The notes beneath the pieces were generated by a model. That model was not told where the DNA came from. It did no database searches and saw nothing but the letters and a program-made list of their open reading frames with translations. A program made the position numbers and the translations under genes. Shown piece after piece: positions 49,649-57,804 of a stretch of DNA of 64,000 nucleotides. Source of the DNA: Oscillospiraceae bacterium (GTDB lineage Bacteria; Bacillota; Clostridia; Oscillospirales; Oscillospiraceae); the NCBI GenBank assembly GCA_031261325.1, contig JAISKH010000067.1, positions 59,171-123,170 on the forward strand, given 5' to 3'. Every line of letters starts with the position of its first letter. The first letter of the stretch is position 1.

Positions 49649-51664
49649 CTACACTTCCCTGCAAATATCGAACGCGGCGCGCGTCGCCTCGCGAATTTCG
49701 CCGACCTCTCGGCAGTCTCCCGCGAAGTACACGTCTGTGTTCGGCGCGGCGGAAAGGAACTCGCGCGCCGCGTCAAGCTGCGTCGTCAAGCCCGCCGCGA
49801 GCAGAACCGCGTCCGCGGGGAGCGTGACCGCTTCGCCGCCGACTGTGTAGGTGACGGTCGTATCGTCAACCTGTGTGAGCCGCGCGTTGTAGTTTACCGT
49901 CACGCCGTATTCGTCCAGCCACGCGAGAATTCTGTCGCCGCCGCCGAGACCGCTCATGTCCATGCCCAAGCCGTGCGTCGCCGCCATTTCGAGTACGGTG
50001 ACTTTCTTGCCCGCCTTGCCAAGCTCCACCGCGCACTCAAGTCCGACGGGTCCCGCGCCGATTATGACGACGCTCGCGCCGTCCGTAAGGTCGCCCGCCG
50101 CCACCTCGGGCGCCCACTTCGCGCGCTCGATTCCCGGGATTTTCAGCGCGAGCGGCTTTGCGCCGATTGCGACGATGAGCGCGTCATAGCCCTCAAGCTT
50201 GATTATTTCGGGCGTGGCTTCAACTCCCGTGAGTATTTTCGCGCCCGAATGAGCGGCAAAGCCGCGCAGATAGCCCAGATATTCGCGAATGTCCTGCTTG
50301 AAGAACGGCTGCGCCGCGAGCGTTACCTGACCGCCGATTTCGGGGGATTTTTCGTACAGCGTCACGTCGTGTCCGCGCTCGAGCAGCGTTTTCAACGCTT
50401 GGATTCCGGCGGGTCCGCCGCCGATAACCGCGACTTTTTTCGCGCGCGGCGCTTTCGGCACTTTCAGCTCGGGGTATTCGCCCGCAAAGCTGACCATCGG
50501 GTTTACGGCGCAGGGACCGACAAAGCGTCCCTGCTTGTCGATTTTCAGGCATTGGCAGCGCAGGCACGGCGTGTGCTCCCATTCGCGCCCCGCCGCGTAC
50601 TTGGCGGGCATTTCGGGGTCGGCAATCAGCGCGCGCATGAAGCTGACAAAATCCGCCTTGCCGCTCGCGATTATTTCCTCAGCTTGGGCGGGATTCTTGA
50701 TGCCGCCGACGACGTTTATGAGCAGTTCGGGATATTTTTGCTTGATTATTCCCGCGCGCTCGACGTTCATCATCTGCGGATAGCTGTAGGGCGGCACCAT
50801 CGGGCGCATACGCTCCGGCTTGCCCTGCGTGTCGTGCAGACCGCCGCTTACGAACAGAATGTCGATTTTGTCCTTTATGTAACCCACAAATTCAAGTATT
50901 TCGGGGAAGTGCGCGAACCCCTCCTCGTGCTCCTCCGACGACATGCGGTATTCGATAACCACGTCCTCGCCTATTGCCGCGCGCACCGCGTCCAGCACCT
51001 CGCACGCGAAGCGCGAGCGATTTTCGACGGAGCCGCCGTATTCGTCCGTGCGCTTGTTGAAATACGGGCTTAGGAACTGCGAGAGCAGGTTGCCGTGCGC
51101 CCCGTGGAACTGCACTGTTTTCATGCCCGCCTTGGCGCAGCGACCCGCCGCGTCCGCGAACTTTTTGACGGTTTCGGCGATTTTCTCGCGGCTCATCTCG
51201 TGGCAGGGTATCGGCTCGCGATTCGACTGCTTTGCGCGGACAAGCTCCGCCTCGGTGATAATCGCGCTCGGTCCCCAACCGGTAACGCCCGCCTTTGTGC
51301 CGTCAATGTTGCCCTGAAGCGCGCCGTTGTGGTTGATTTCGACCTGCCCTATTGTGCCGTACTTTGAGCACATCTCCACAAAGGTTGCCAGACCGCGAAT
51401 TACGCCGTCGTTTGACAAATCGACCTGCTCCGGCTCGTCATAGCACTCGGTGGTGTCAATCGAGCAGTTGCCGACCGTTACGACCGCCGCGCCGCCGCGC
51501 GCTTGTGGGCGGAAATAGTCGAGAGTGCGCTGCGTAAGGTGTCCGTTCGCGTCGCCCGTGCCGCCCGCGCCCGGCGTGGACTGGCAGAGACGATTCTTGT
51601 AATACGCCCCGCGCACCTGAATCGGCGCGAAAACGTGCGGATATTTGCATGTTGCGTTACTCAT
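49649..51664 (-). CDS. Old-yellow-enzyme-type reductase, first gene of the five-gene operon
   Basis: A 671-residue FMN/[4Fe-4S]/FAD reductase of the FadH/BaiCD group. Barrel: VFAPIQVRGAYYKNRLCQS, VEINHNGAL, QFHGAHGNLLSQFLSPYFNK. Cluster: CLRCQCLKIDKQGRFVGPC. FAD domain: VAVIGGGPAGIQALKTLLERG. NAD domain: VVIIGAGPVGLECAVELGKAG. The HGAHGNLLSQF motif is canonical, unlike that of the paralogue at 29565. The ATG follows GGAGGAAAAGA. A 100-nt gap with TTAT-rich repeats (49610-49645) separates it from the next gene. Confidence 0.9.
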   Translation of the reverse strand: MSNATCKYPHVFAPIQVRGAYYKNRLCQSTPGAGGTGDANGHLTQRTLDYFRPQARGGAAVVTVGNCSIDTTECYDEPEQVDLSNDGVIRGLATFVEMCSKYGTIGQVEINHNGALQGNIDGTKAGVTGWGPSAIITEAELVRAKQSNREPIPCHEMSREKIAETVKKFADAAGRCAKAGMKTVQFHGAHGNLLSQFLSPYFNKRTDEYGGSVENRSRFACEVLDAVRAAIGEDVVIEYRMSSEEHEEGFAHFPEILEFVGYIKDKIDILFVSGGLHDTQGKPERMRPMVPPYSYPQMMNVERAGIIKQKYPELLINVVGGIKNPAQAEEIIASGKADFVSFMRALIADPEMPAKYAAGREWEHTPCLRCQCLKIDKQGRFVGPCAVNPMVSFAGEYPELKVPKAPRAKKVAVIGGGPAGIQALKTLLERGHDVTLYEKSPEIGGQVTLAAQPFFKQDIREYLGYLRGFAAHSGAKILTGVEATPEIIKLEGYDALIVAIGAKPLALKIPGIERAKWAPEVAAGDLTDGASVVIIGAGPVGLECAVELGKAGKKVTVLEMAATHGLGMDMSGLGGGDRILAWLDEYGVTVNYNARLTQVDDTTVTYTVGGEAVTLPADAVLLAAGLTTQLDAAREFLSAAPNTDVYFAGDCREVGEIREATRAAFDICREV

Positions 51665-51745
51665 TTCTTTTCCTCCTGCATTTATATTTTCAAGTTGACC
51701 CCGACAGACCGAAAACCCGCGTTTGCAGCCGCCGACTTTTGCCAC

Positions 51746-51774
51746 ATTGTACAATATTTTCGCTCAACAGTCAA
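51746..51774 (-). promoter_or_regulatory. Promoter of the five-gene reductase/UroD-like operon
   Basis: Minus strand TTGACT, 17-bp spacer, TACAAT, about 75 nt before the first ATG. Confidence 0.7.
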
Positions 51775-51826
51775 GCGGGTTATGTCAATTTAGACGAATT
51801 TTAGCGCGTGAATCGTCGTGTTTTAA

Positions 51827-51855
51827 TCGACAATACGGGTTGAATGTGATATAAT
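51827..51855 (+). promoter_or_regulatory. Promoter of the leucine-rich-repeat lipoprotein gene
   Basis: TCGACA, 17-bp spacer, TATAAT. Confidence 0.55.
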
Positions 51856-51919
51856 AGGCTTGACCTTGCAGCGTGTTGCAAAATCACTTGCGATGCGTCG
51901 GATTTTATGGAGGAGAAAA

Positions 51920-52621
51920 ATGAAAAAACTCACGGCATTGTTACTTGCGCTCGCGCTGGTTCTCGGACTTGCCGCGTGCGGCGGGAAACCCGCGTAGGGG
52001 GAGGACGCAACCGACTACATAACCATTGGCGGCGAGCAGTTTAAGAAGGACTTGCTCGAATTGAATTTATCCGGGTTCGAGCTGACGGATTCCGACCTTG
52101 AGCCGCTGCGGGGTATGACGAATCTGAAAACGCTTATCTTGACAGGCAGCGAAATCAGCGACCTCGCGCCGCTTGCTTCGCTGACGAGCCTGACGCAGCT
52201 TTACATGTACGGCACGAAAACGAGCGACCTCACGCCGCTCGTCTCGCTGACGAACCTGTTGGAGTTGAGCTTGAACGACAACGAAATTCGCGACATTGCT
52301 CCGCTCGCGGGGTTGACAGGCTTGACGAAATTGTGGTTGAACGGCAACGAGATTGACGACGTTGCGCCGCTCGCGGGGTTGACGGAGTTGTGGGAGTTGG
52401 ACTTGTCCGAGAACGAAATTCGCGACGTTGCGCCGCTCGATTCGTTGACGGAGCTGAATATGTTGATATTGGACGGCAACCAAATCGGCGACGCTTCGCC
52501 GCTCGCCGCGCTGACGAACTTGGCGATGTTGAGCTTGGTCGATAATCCGCTGAACGAGCGGCAAATTGCGGATTTACAGGTTGCCTTGCCTGATTGCAAC
52601 ATTTATTCCGACCCGAAATAG
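51920..52621 (+). pseudogene. Leucine-rich-repeat lipoprotein gene with in-frame amber codon
   Basis: A complete gene apart from codon 26. A ribosome site (GGAGG) precedes the ATG; the first 25 codons give a lipoprotein signal (MKKLTALLLALALVLGLAAC, lipobox LAAC, then GGKPA). Codon 26 is TAG at 51995-51997. The same frame then continues for 207 codons with GEDATDYITIGGEQF and about seven 22-residue internalin-type repeats (pattern LxxLxxLxLxxNxIxDIAPLAxL) and ends with TAG, followed by a terminator. One base change (GAG to TAG) would explain it. Either it is a fresh pseudogene, a reading error, or the amber codon is read through. Confidence 0.75.
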
Positions 52622-52650
52622 TCGCGTAGGCGGTTAATTCGCGACAACAC

Positions 52651-52697
52651 AAAGCCCGAAAGCGGACGAATTATCGTTCCGTTTTCGGGCTTTTTTG
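52651..52697 (+). terminator. Terminator of the lipoprotein gene
   Basis: Long stem AAAGCCCGAAA..CGGA/TCCG..TTTCGGGCTTT followed by TTTG. It also lies after the minus-strand gene at 52698. Confidence 0.8.
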
Positions 52698-53018
52698 TTA
52701 TCCCTCTTGCCATGCTTCGACCGGTTCGCCGTCCCACGACTTGATGAACTCGTAGCCGGCACTAATGTACTCCTCGCCGTCGCTCTTCCACGTTCGGATT
52801 TTGCTGCGGAACGGTTCGCCGCGCGGCGCCGTCATAATCGGCGTGCAGAGCAAGTCCAGTCGGTGCGCGTCGCGCTCGGGGTCAATCGCTTGGTCGCATT
52901 CAAGCTCTTGCAGCACGGCGGTTTTCGGCGTTCGCTTCACCACGAGGTAGAAGTTCACGGCGAGCATCTCGTTAAAGCAGTTCATCGTTGAGTAAAGTAT
53001 ATCTCCTGTGTTTATCAT
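52698..53018 (-). CDS. Hypothetical protein, 106 residues
   Basis: No family recognised. The product is cytoplasmic and beta-rich: MINTGDILYSTMNCFNEMLA, VNFYLVVKRTPKTAVLQELE, then YISAGYEFIKSWDGEPVEAW. The start at 53018 is chosen because GGAGTGTGATAAC lies just upstream. It follows the HTH gene after 15 nt and is probably cotranscribed. The pair may be a small regulator module from a mobile or phage-derived region; that is inference. Confidence 0.65.
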   Translation of the reverse strand: MINTGDILYSTMNCFNEMLAVNFYLVVKRTPKTAVLQELECDQAIDPERDAHRLDLLCTPIMTAPRGEPFRSKIRTWKSDGEEYISAGYEFIKSWDGEPVEAWQEG

Positions 53019-53033
53019 GTTATCACACTCCAA

Positions 53034-53363
53034 TCATTCGTAATCATACCACTTAAACGCGGGTTTTCCGAACTTATTCGCGTGACCTTTTATGTCTGAA
53101 TAAAACTCGTCAAGATGAACGGCATCTTGGTCGGCCTCGACCAAGATGCCGTTTATCGGTTCGCCCCACAGTACGCTGAGCGCGTACAGGTTATCGACCG
53201 ACGGCAACGCCTTGCCCCACTGCCACTTGTAAATCGCCTGCGGCTGGTCAAAGCCGAAGTACTCTTGCAAGTCTTTTACCGATTGACCGTGTCGGCGGCG
53301 CAAACGCTCAATGTTTTTGCCCGTCGCAACGATGTCAATCACCGGAAACATGTTCCTGTCCAT
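53034..53363 (-). CDS. XRE-like helix-turn-helix protein
   Basis: A 109-residue protein with a Cro/C1-like HTH at about residues 15-65 (GKNIERLRRRHGQSVKDLQE, then YFGFDQPQAIYKWQWGKALP, SVDNLYALSVLWGEPINGIL). The remaining tail is short and acidic. The ATG at 53363 follows AAGGAGTTATA. It has a good promoter and is likely cotranscribed with the gene at 52698. Confidence 0.82.
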   Translation of the reverse strand: MDRNMFPVIDIVATGKNIERLRRRHGQSVKDLQEYFGFDQPQAIYKWQWGKALPSVDNLYALSVLWGEPINGILVEADQDAVHLDEFYSDIKGHANKFGKPAFKWYDYE

Positions 53364-53411
53364 TATAACTCCTTCCACGTCCTAATCCGCCTTTCCCTGA
53401 CGGCAAAAGCT

Positions 53412-53440
53412 ATTATAACACAGGTTTTTCGTTTTTCCAA
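53412..53440 (-). promoter_or_regulatory. Promoter of the HTH gene at 53034
   Basis: Minus strand TTGGAA, 17-bp spacer, TATAAT. Confidence 0.65.
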
Positions 53441-53496
53441 ACTTATTTGCACTTTTTATGTTACATTTTTGTTACATGGAATAAACTACAGGTTTA

Positions 53497-53525
53497 TTGC
53501 AACTAAATTGTGTATCTGGTATATT
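53497..53525 (+). promoter_or_regulatory. Promoter of the AAA+ ATPase gene
   Basis: TTGCAA, 17-bp spacer, TATATT. Confidence 0.55.
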
Positions 53526-53557
53526 ATTTGCATAACGACAAGACAAGGAGACGAAAC

Positions 53558-55588
53558 ATGCGGTTTATTAAAATTGAGGTTGAAAGCCTCAATAAATTAT
53601 TGCCCGCGGACCGCGAAGAGCGCGGCGACTACGTGCGCAGCTTTCACGGCGTATCGGACGCGTTTTACCGCAACGGCGGCAAAGAGCTTTTCATTTTTGT
53701 GTCCGAAATTAAAAACCGCCGCGTCGTGCTCGGCGCGTTCTGCAAGAACGGCATGGTTGACAGCTCGAACGTTCGCGCGTTTTTTGAAATCGCCGAAATT
53801 GATAAGGACGAGGTTCTTGAAATAAAGATTCAGGAGACGACGTTTAACACCATTTCCCACCTCCTGCGGACGGCGGAGCGCATTGACTACATTCAGGAGT
53901 GCAGCGAGATTCTGGAGCAGGTCGGACTTGAGGGACTGGGCAGCAGCAGATTGAGCTTTGACGAGTCGATTTGCCGCGCGGGGGTTACAAAGGACACGCT
54001 CATTAAGGAAACTCAAAAGCTGCTCTGTGAGGAGCAGTTCGTCCCCGAGCTGGAGCGTATTTACGCGGGCAACGTCCGCGAGGTGCGCTTGGGGCACCCC
54101 GTTCATTACCTGATTCAGACCGACGACGCAAAGGTTCGCGCCAAGATGGTGGAAATGCTCGTAACCGCGCTGCACGCGAACCGCCGCGTCGAAAACTCGC
54201 GTTACACCGAAATTTCGTTCAACGCGAGCAGCAGCGTCTATGAATCCATTTACAACAATCTGTACGAAGCGAACTCCGACGGCGCGGTCGCCGTGGCTTA
54301 TAACTCCGCGGACGCAACAGACGGCGGCTACATAGACGCGCGGCTCGAGGTTATCACGAGCATTTGCGACACGATGCGCGAGCATAAGCGCGACGTGCTG
54401 ACAATTCTGTGTCTGCCGCGCGCCTGTGAAAAGGTCAAGAGCCTGTTCATGGAGCGGCTCGGCGTTGTGACAATCGTCGAGCTGAACGAGGACACCGTGT
54501 TCGGCGAAAAGGCAAAGGCTTACCTGCGCGGACTGGCAAAGGCGAACAAGGTTAAGCCCGACCGCTCGCTTTACAAGTGCGCCGCCGACCCCGAAAAGGG
54601 GCACCTGACCGCCGACCTGAACCGCGTGTTTGACGAGTGGCTGGACAAGAACATGCGCACGCAGGTTTACTCGCAGTACGCGGGGCTGGAGACTGTAAGC
54701 AAAAAGCTCGCGACCAAGAAAGCTCGCGGCAGCGCGTTCTCCGAGCTTGAGGCGATGATTGGGCTGGCGGAATCCAAGGCGGTCATCAATCAGGCTCTCG
54801 ACTTCTACAAGGCGCAGAAGCTCTTCCGCGACAAGGGGTTCGCGTCCGAGCGTCCCGCCATGCACATGGTGTTCACAGGGAACCCGGGCACGGCGAAAAC
54901 CTCCGTCGCGCGGCTGTTCGCGCGGATTATGAAAGAGAACGGGCTGCTCTCAAAGGGCAACCTCTACGAAGTCGGGCGCGCGGACTTGGTGGACAGATAT
55001 GTCGGCGGCACGGCGCCGCGCGTGCGGCAGAAATTCAAGGATGCGAAAGGCTCCGTGCTGTTCATCGACGAGGCTTACTCGCTCGTGGACGGCGACGTCG
55101 GGCTGTACGGCGACGAGGCGATTAACACCATAGTGCAGGAGATGGAGAACGCGCGCGAGGATATGGTCGTCATTTTCGCGGGATACCCCGACAAGATGAA
55201 GGGCTTCCTGCAATCTAACCCCGGGCTGCGCTCGCGCATCGCGTTCCACGTGCCGTTCTCGGACTACGACTCCGACGAGCTGTTTCAGATTACGCAGCTC
55301 ATGGCGACGAATCAGGGCGTGACGCTCGGCTCCGACGTGCGCGATAAGCTCCTGCCGATTTACAAGTCCGCGATGACGCAGAGCGACTTCGGCAACGGGC
55401 GGTTCGCCCGCAACCTGTTTGAAAAGGCGAAGCTTAAGCAAGCGTCGCGGCTCGTGCACACGGACGACGTTGACGCGCTGACGCGCGGCGACATTACGAC
55501 GCTGATTGCCGACGACTTTGAAGCACCCTCCGTCGGCGCGGAATCGACCGTCCGCAAGATTGGCTTCACGCCGCAAAGCGAAAATTAA
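53558..55588 (+). CDS. CbxX/SpoVK-type AAA+ ATPase with long N-terminal extension
   Basis: A 676-residue ATPase. The last 280 residues form one CbxX/CfqX AAA+ domain: ELEAMIGLAESKAVINQALD, Walker A FTGNPGTAKTSVARLFARI, Walker B SVLFIDEAYSLV, sensor-1 region MVVIFAGYPDKM and arginine-finger region NPGLRSRIAFHVPF. The first 390 residues are poorly conserved; part (VRAKMVEMLVTALHANRRVE...VAVAYNSADA) may be a decayed second AAA domain without Walker motifs. Relatives include sporulation protein SpoVK. The role is unknown. The ATG at 53558 follows AAGGAGACGAAAC. Confidence 0.85.
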   Translation: MRFIKIEVESLNKLLPADREERGDYVRSFHGVSDAFYRNGGKELFIFVSEIKNRRVVLGAFCKNGMVDSSNVRAFFEIAEIDKDEVLEIKIQETTFNTISHLLRTAERIDYIQECSEILEQVGLEGLGSSRLSFDESICRAGVTKDTLIKETQKLLCEEQFVPELERIYAGNVREVRLGHPVHYLIQTDDAKVRAKMVEMLVTALHANRRVENSRYTEISFNASSSVYESIYNNLYEANSDGAVAVAYNSADATDGGYIDARLEVITSICDTMREHKRDVLTILCLPRACEKVKSLFMERLGVVTIVELNEDTVFGEKAKAYLRGLAKANKVKPDRSLYKCAADPEKGHLTADLNRVFDEWLDKNMRTQVYSQYAGLETVSKKLATKKARGSAFSELEAMIGLAESKAVINQALDFYKAQKLFRDKGFASERPAMHMVFTGNPGTAKTSVARLFARIMKENGLLSKGNLYEVGRADLVDRYVGGTAPRVRQKFKDAKGSVLFIDEAYSLVDGDVGLYGDEAINTIVQEMENAREDMVVIFAGYPDKMKGFLQSNPGLRSRIAFHVPFSDYDSDELFQITQLMATNQGVTLGSDVRDKLLPIYKSAMTQSDFGNGRFARNLFEKAKLKQASRLVHTDDVDALTRGDITTLIADDFEAPSVGAESTVRKIGFTPQSEN

Positions 55589-55597
55589 CCGCCGCGT

Positions 55598-55665
55598 CCC
55601 CCGTCCTTTTCGCCGCGCGATGTTCCTGCCCCCGCTTTCGTCAAAAAACAGCGTTTTTTGACGAC
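55598..55665. repeat. Dispersed intergenic repeat, deleted copy (inverted to 37421-37602)
   Basis: It starts CCCCGTCCTTTTCGC, jumps to CGCGATGTTCCTG, and ends with the hairpin TCAAAAAACAGCGTTTTTTG. Relative to the reverse complement of the long copy, about 110 bp of the interior is missing. Confidence 0.8.
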
Positions 55666-55672
55666 TTAAAAC

Positions 55673-55708
55673 GACGCTTGACTGCATTGTCAAGCGTTGT
55701 TTTTTTTC
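55673..55708 (+). terminator. Terminator of the AAA+ ATPase gene
   Basis: Stem ACGCTTGAC/GTCAAGCGT followed by TGTTTTTTTT. Confidence 0.85.
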
Positions 55709-55725
55709 GGGGGCTATGCTATACT
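55697..55725 (+). promoter_or_regulatory. Promoter of the UroD-like / QueG-like operon
   Basis: TTGTTT, 17-bp spacer, TATACT, with the -35 box in the tail of the preceding terminator. Confidence 0.5.
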
Positions 55726-55768
55726 GAAAGCAAATATTTGGGAACTGATATATAAAGGAGGATTTGCT

Positions 55769-56884
55769 GTGAAATATCCGAGACCCGCGTATGGCGACCC
55801 TGCTGTTCCGATGGTGGATTCCGAGATTTCTTACACGCCGATTAAGCTGAAAACGCCGAAATTCGACACGCCGATTACGGCGCGGGAGAACTTTCGACGC
55901 GCGGCGGCGCGGGACAATCCGCTGTGGGTTCCTAACTCGCTGACGGACTTCCAGTCGCTGGGGGCGAACGACATTATCGCGCATCACGTGCGCGGAATGC
56001 AGGTGCATTCGGACTTTTTGCGCCCCGCGACGGAGAATTACGACTTCCTTGATTGGTTCAACACCGAGTGGGAGTGGGTCGTCAGCGCGGGCGGAGCAAT
56101 GCTGAAGCCCGGGACGCAGCTGCTGGCGGACATTTGCAACTGGGAAAAGGTCGTTGTGTTCCCGGACCTTGACGAATGGGGGCTGGAGGAAAAGGCGACG
56201 CAGTACATGAAAACGTATGACCCCGACAAGGTTATGCACTACGACATCGGGCGCGGCTTAACCGAGCGGCTCGTCTCGCTGACGGGCGGATACACCGACG
56301 GAATGTTGGCGATGGCTCTGGAACCCGAGGCGTGCCGCGCGTTTTTTGAGCGTTACGCCGACTTTGTAATCAGCCTGTTCGACCGCATTAACTCGCTCTA
56401 CCCGCTCGACATGCTGACGTATCACGACGACTGGGGCACGGAGCGCGACACGTTTTTCTCCGAGAAGATGTTTGAGGAACAAATTCTTGCGCCGACGCGA
56501 CGCATAATCGACCATGTGCGGTCAAAGAACGTCGTCTTTCAGATGCACAGCTGCGGGAATGTCACGCGGTTCGCGCCTTACATCGCGGATATGGGCGCGG
56601 AATTTATGCAGATACAGCGGCGCGCGGTGGACATGCCGCGGTTAAAGCGCGAGCTTGGCGACAAGACGGGGTTCATGGCGGGCATTGAGGGGCTTGACGG
56701 CGTGGCGCAGGTCACGGACGAGCGGTTGATTGCGGCGATACGCGAGACTGTGGACATTTACGCGCCGAAGGGCGGCGTTTACTTCGCGCTCGGCGGCGGC
56801 GACCCGAAGCAGCTCTGGACGACGCTGACGGAGCTTTACGCCTACAGCCGCGAGTTTTATGACAGGGAGCAAGGCAGGGATTAG
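55769..56884 (+). CDS. UroD/MtaA-like methyltransferase-type protein (3)
   Basis: A 371-residue member of the uroporphyrinogen decarboxylase superfamily, with an extra N-terminal 35 residues before TARENFRRAAARDNPLWVPN. The zinc motif is HSCG (VFQMHSCGNVTRFAPYIA); other blocks are MLTYHDDWGTERDTFFS and GVYFALGGGDPKQL. It is well diverged from the two paralogues at 45-49 kb and probably a different subgroup. The GTG start is chosen from AAAGGAGGATTTGCT. It is the first gene of an operon with the QueG-like protein and the glycosidase-like protein (24-nt gaps). Confidence 0.85.
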   Translation: MKYPRPAYGDPAVPMVDSEISYTPIKLKTPKFDTPITARENFRRAAARDNPLWVPNSLTDFQSLGANDIIAHHVRGMQVHSDFLRPATENYDFLDWFNTEWEWVVSAGGAMLKPGTQLLADICNWEKVVVFPDLDEWGLEEKATQYMKTYDPDKVMHYDIGRGLTERLVSLTGGYTDGMLAMALEPEACRAFFERYADFVISLFDRINSLYPLDMLTYHDDWGTERDTFFSEKMFEEQILAPTRRIIDHVRSKNVVFQMHSCGNVTRFAPYIADMGAEFMQIQRRAVDMPRLKRELGDKTGFMAGIEGLDGVAQVTDERLIAAIRETVDIYAPKGGVYFALGGGDPKQLWTTLTELYAYSREFYDREQGRD

Positions 56885-56908
56885 ATATTCAGGAAAGGAA
56901 GCGGCACA

Positions 56909-57781
56909 ATGGACATTAAGAACAGGCTGAAAGAACTGGCTCTCAAGAACGGCATGGATATGCTCGGCGTGGCGAGTGTTGACCGATTTGACGGCTCGCC
57001 CGAGGGCTGTCACCCGACGGAGATTTTGCCCGGCTGCAAGTCCGTAATCGTTGTGGGCGTGCGACTGCTGGACGGCATTATTCAGGCGAACTTCCGCAGC
57101 TTTGAGGACGGGCGGAGCGACCTGAAAGGGCTGTACGGCACTTACGGTTACGCGCTGCTGCCGAATTACGAGCTTACATACGCGTGCTACACCGTGGCGC
57201 AGACGCTCGAGCGCGAACTCGGCGAGGTTGCGACGCCGCTGTCAACGGGTCCGATGACGAACGGGCGGCAAATCAGTTTGCGGCACGCGGCTGTCGCGGC
57301 GGGCCTCGGCGAGTTCGGGTGGATGAGCATTGTGTTAACGCCGGAATTCGGTCCGCGCAACCGCTTCGGCGTGATACTGACGACGGCGGAGCTTGCGCCC
57401 GACCCGATGTACGGCGGCGAACCGCTCTGCAACAACTGCGGCATTTGCGTCAAGGCGTGTCCTATTGGCGCAATCGGCGCGCGCGGCACGGAGGATAAGC
57501 ACTCCTGCAAGCTCGGCGACAAGGAATACACTTACGCGACGGTCAATATGGCAAGGTGCTTCGTCGTTGAGCACGCGCTCCGCAAGGAGTACGGCGGCAA
57601 GGAGGACTTGGTGGAAAACGACGCGTCGATGCAAGAGGTGGGCGCGGCTCTGGCGAAGCTGCCAATCAGCGACAGCGGGTTGCAGCACGCCGATTCATGG
57701 CATTGCGGGCGGTGCCTGTCATATTGCCCGGCGGGAAAATGGAAAGAGCATTTCAGAGACAGAAAGCTGTCTAATCATTAA
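56909..57781 (+). CDS. QueG-like [4Fe-4S] reductase-type protein
   Basis: A 290-residue protein related to epoxyqueuosine reductase and reductive dehalogenase cores. Blocks are MDMLGVASVDRF, LRHAAVAAGLGEFGWMSIVL (the conserved central region), a first cluster motif CNNCGICVKACP (from about residue 174) and a second Cys group in WHCGRCLSYCPAG. It is shorter than QueG and lacks the C-terminal repeats. Relatives bind cobalamin, but I cannot confirm a cobalamin site here. Position directly behind a UroD/MtaA-like gene suggests a role in methyl-group or corrinoid metabolism, possibly reactivation. Confidence 0.8.
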   Translation: MDIKNRLKELALKNGMDMLGVASVDRFDGSPEGCHPTEILPGCKSVIVVGVRLLDGIIQANFRSFEDGRSDLKGLYGTYGYALLPNYELTYACYTVAQTLERELGEVATPLSTGPMTNGRQISLRHAAVAAGLGEFGWMSIVLTPEFGPRNRFGVILTTAELAPDPMYGGEPLCNNCGICVKACPIGAIGARGTEDKHSCKLGDKEYTYATVNMARCFVVEHALRKEYGGKEDLVENDASMQEVGAALAKLPISDSGLQHADSWHCGRCLSYCPAGKWKEHFRDRKLSNH

Positions 57782-57804
57782 AAATATCGGGAGGTTGAAT
57801 CACA

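Noticed and set aside
51920..52621. General reassignment of TAG to an amino acid in this genome
   Set aside because: TAG is the natural end of many intact genes here (gpr, pyrG, the FAD subunit, esterases, the glycosidase-like gene), several directly followed by terminators.
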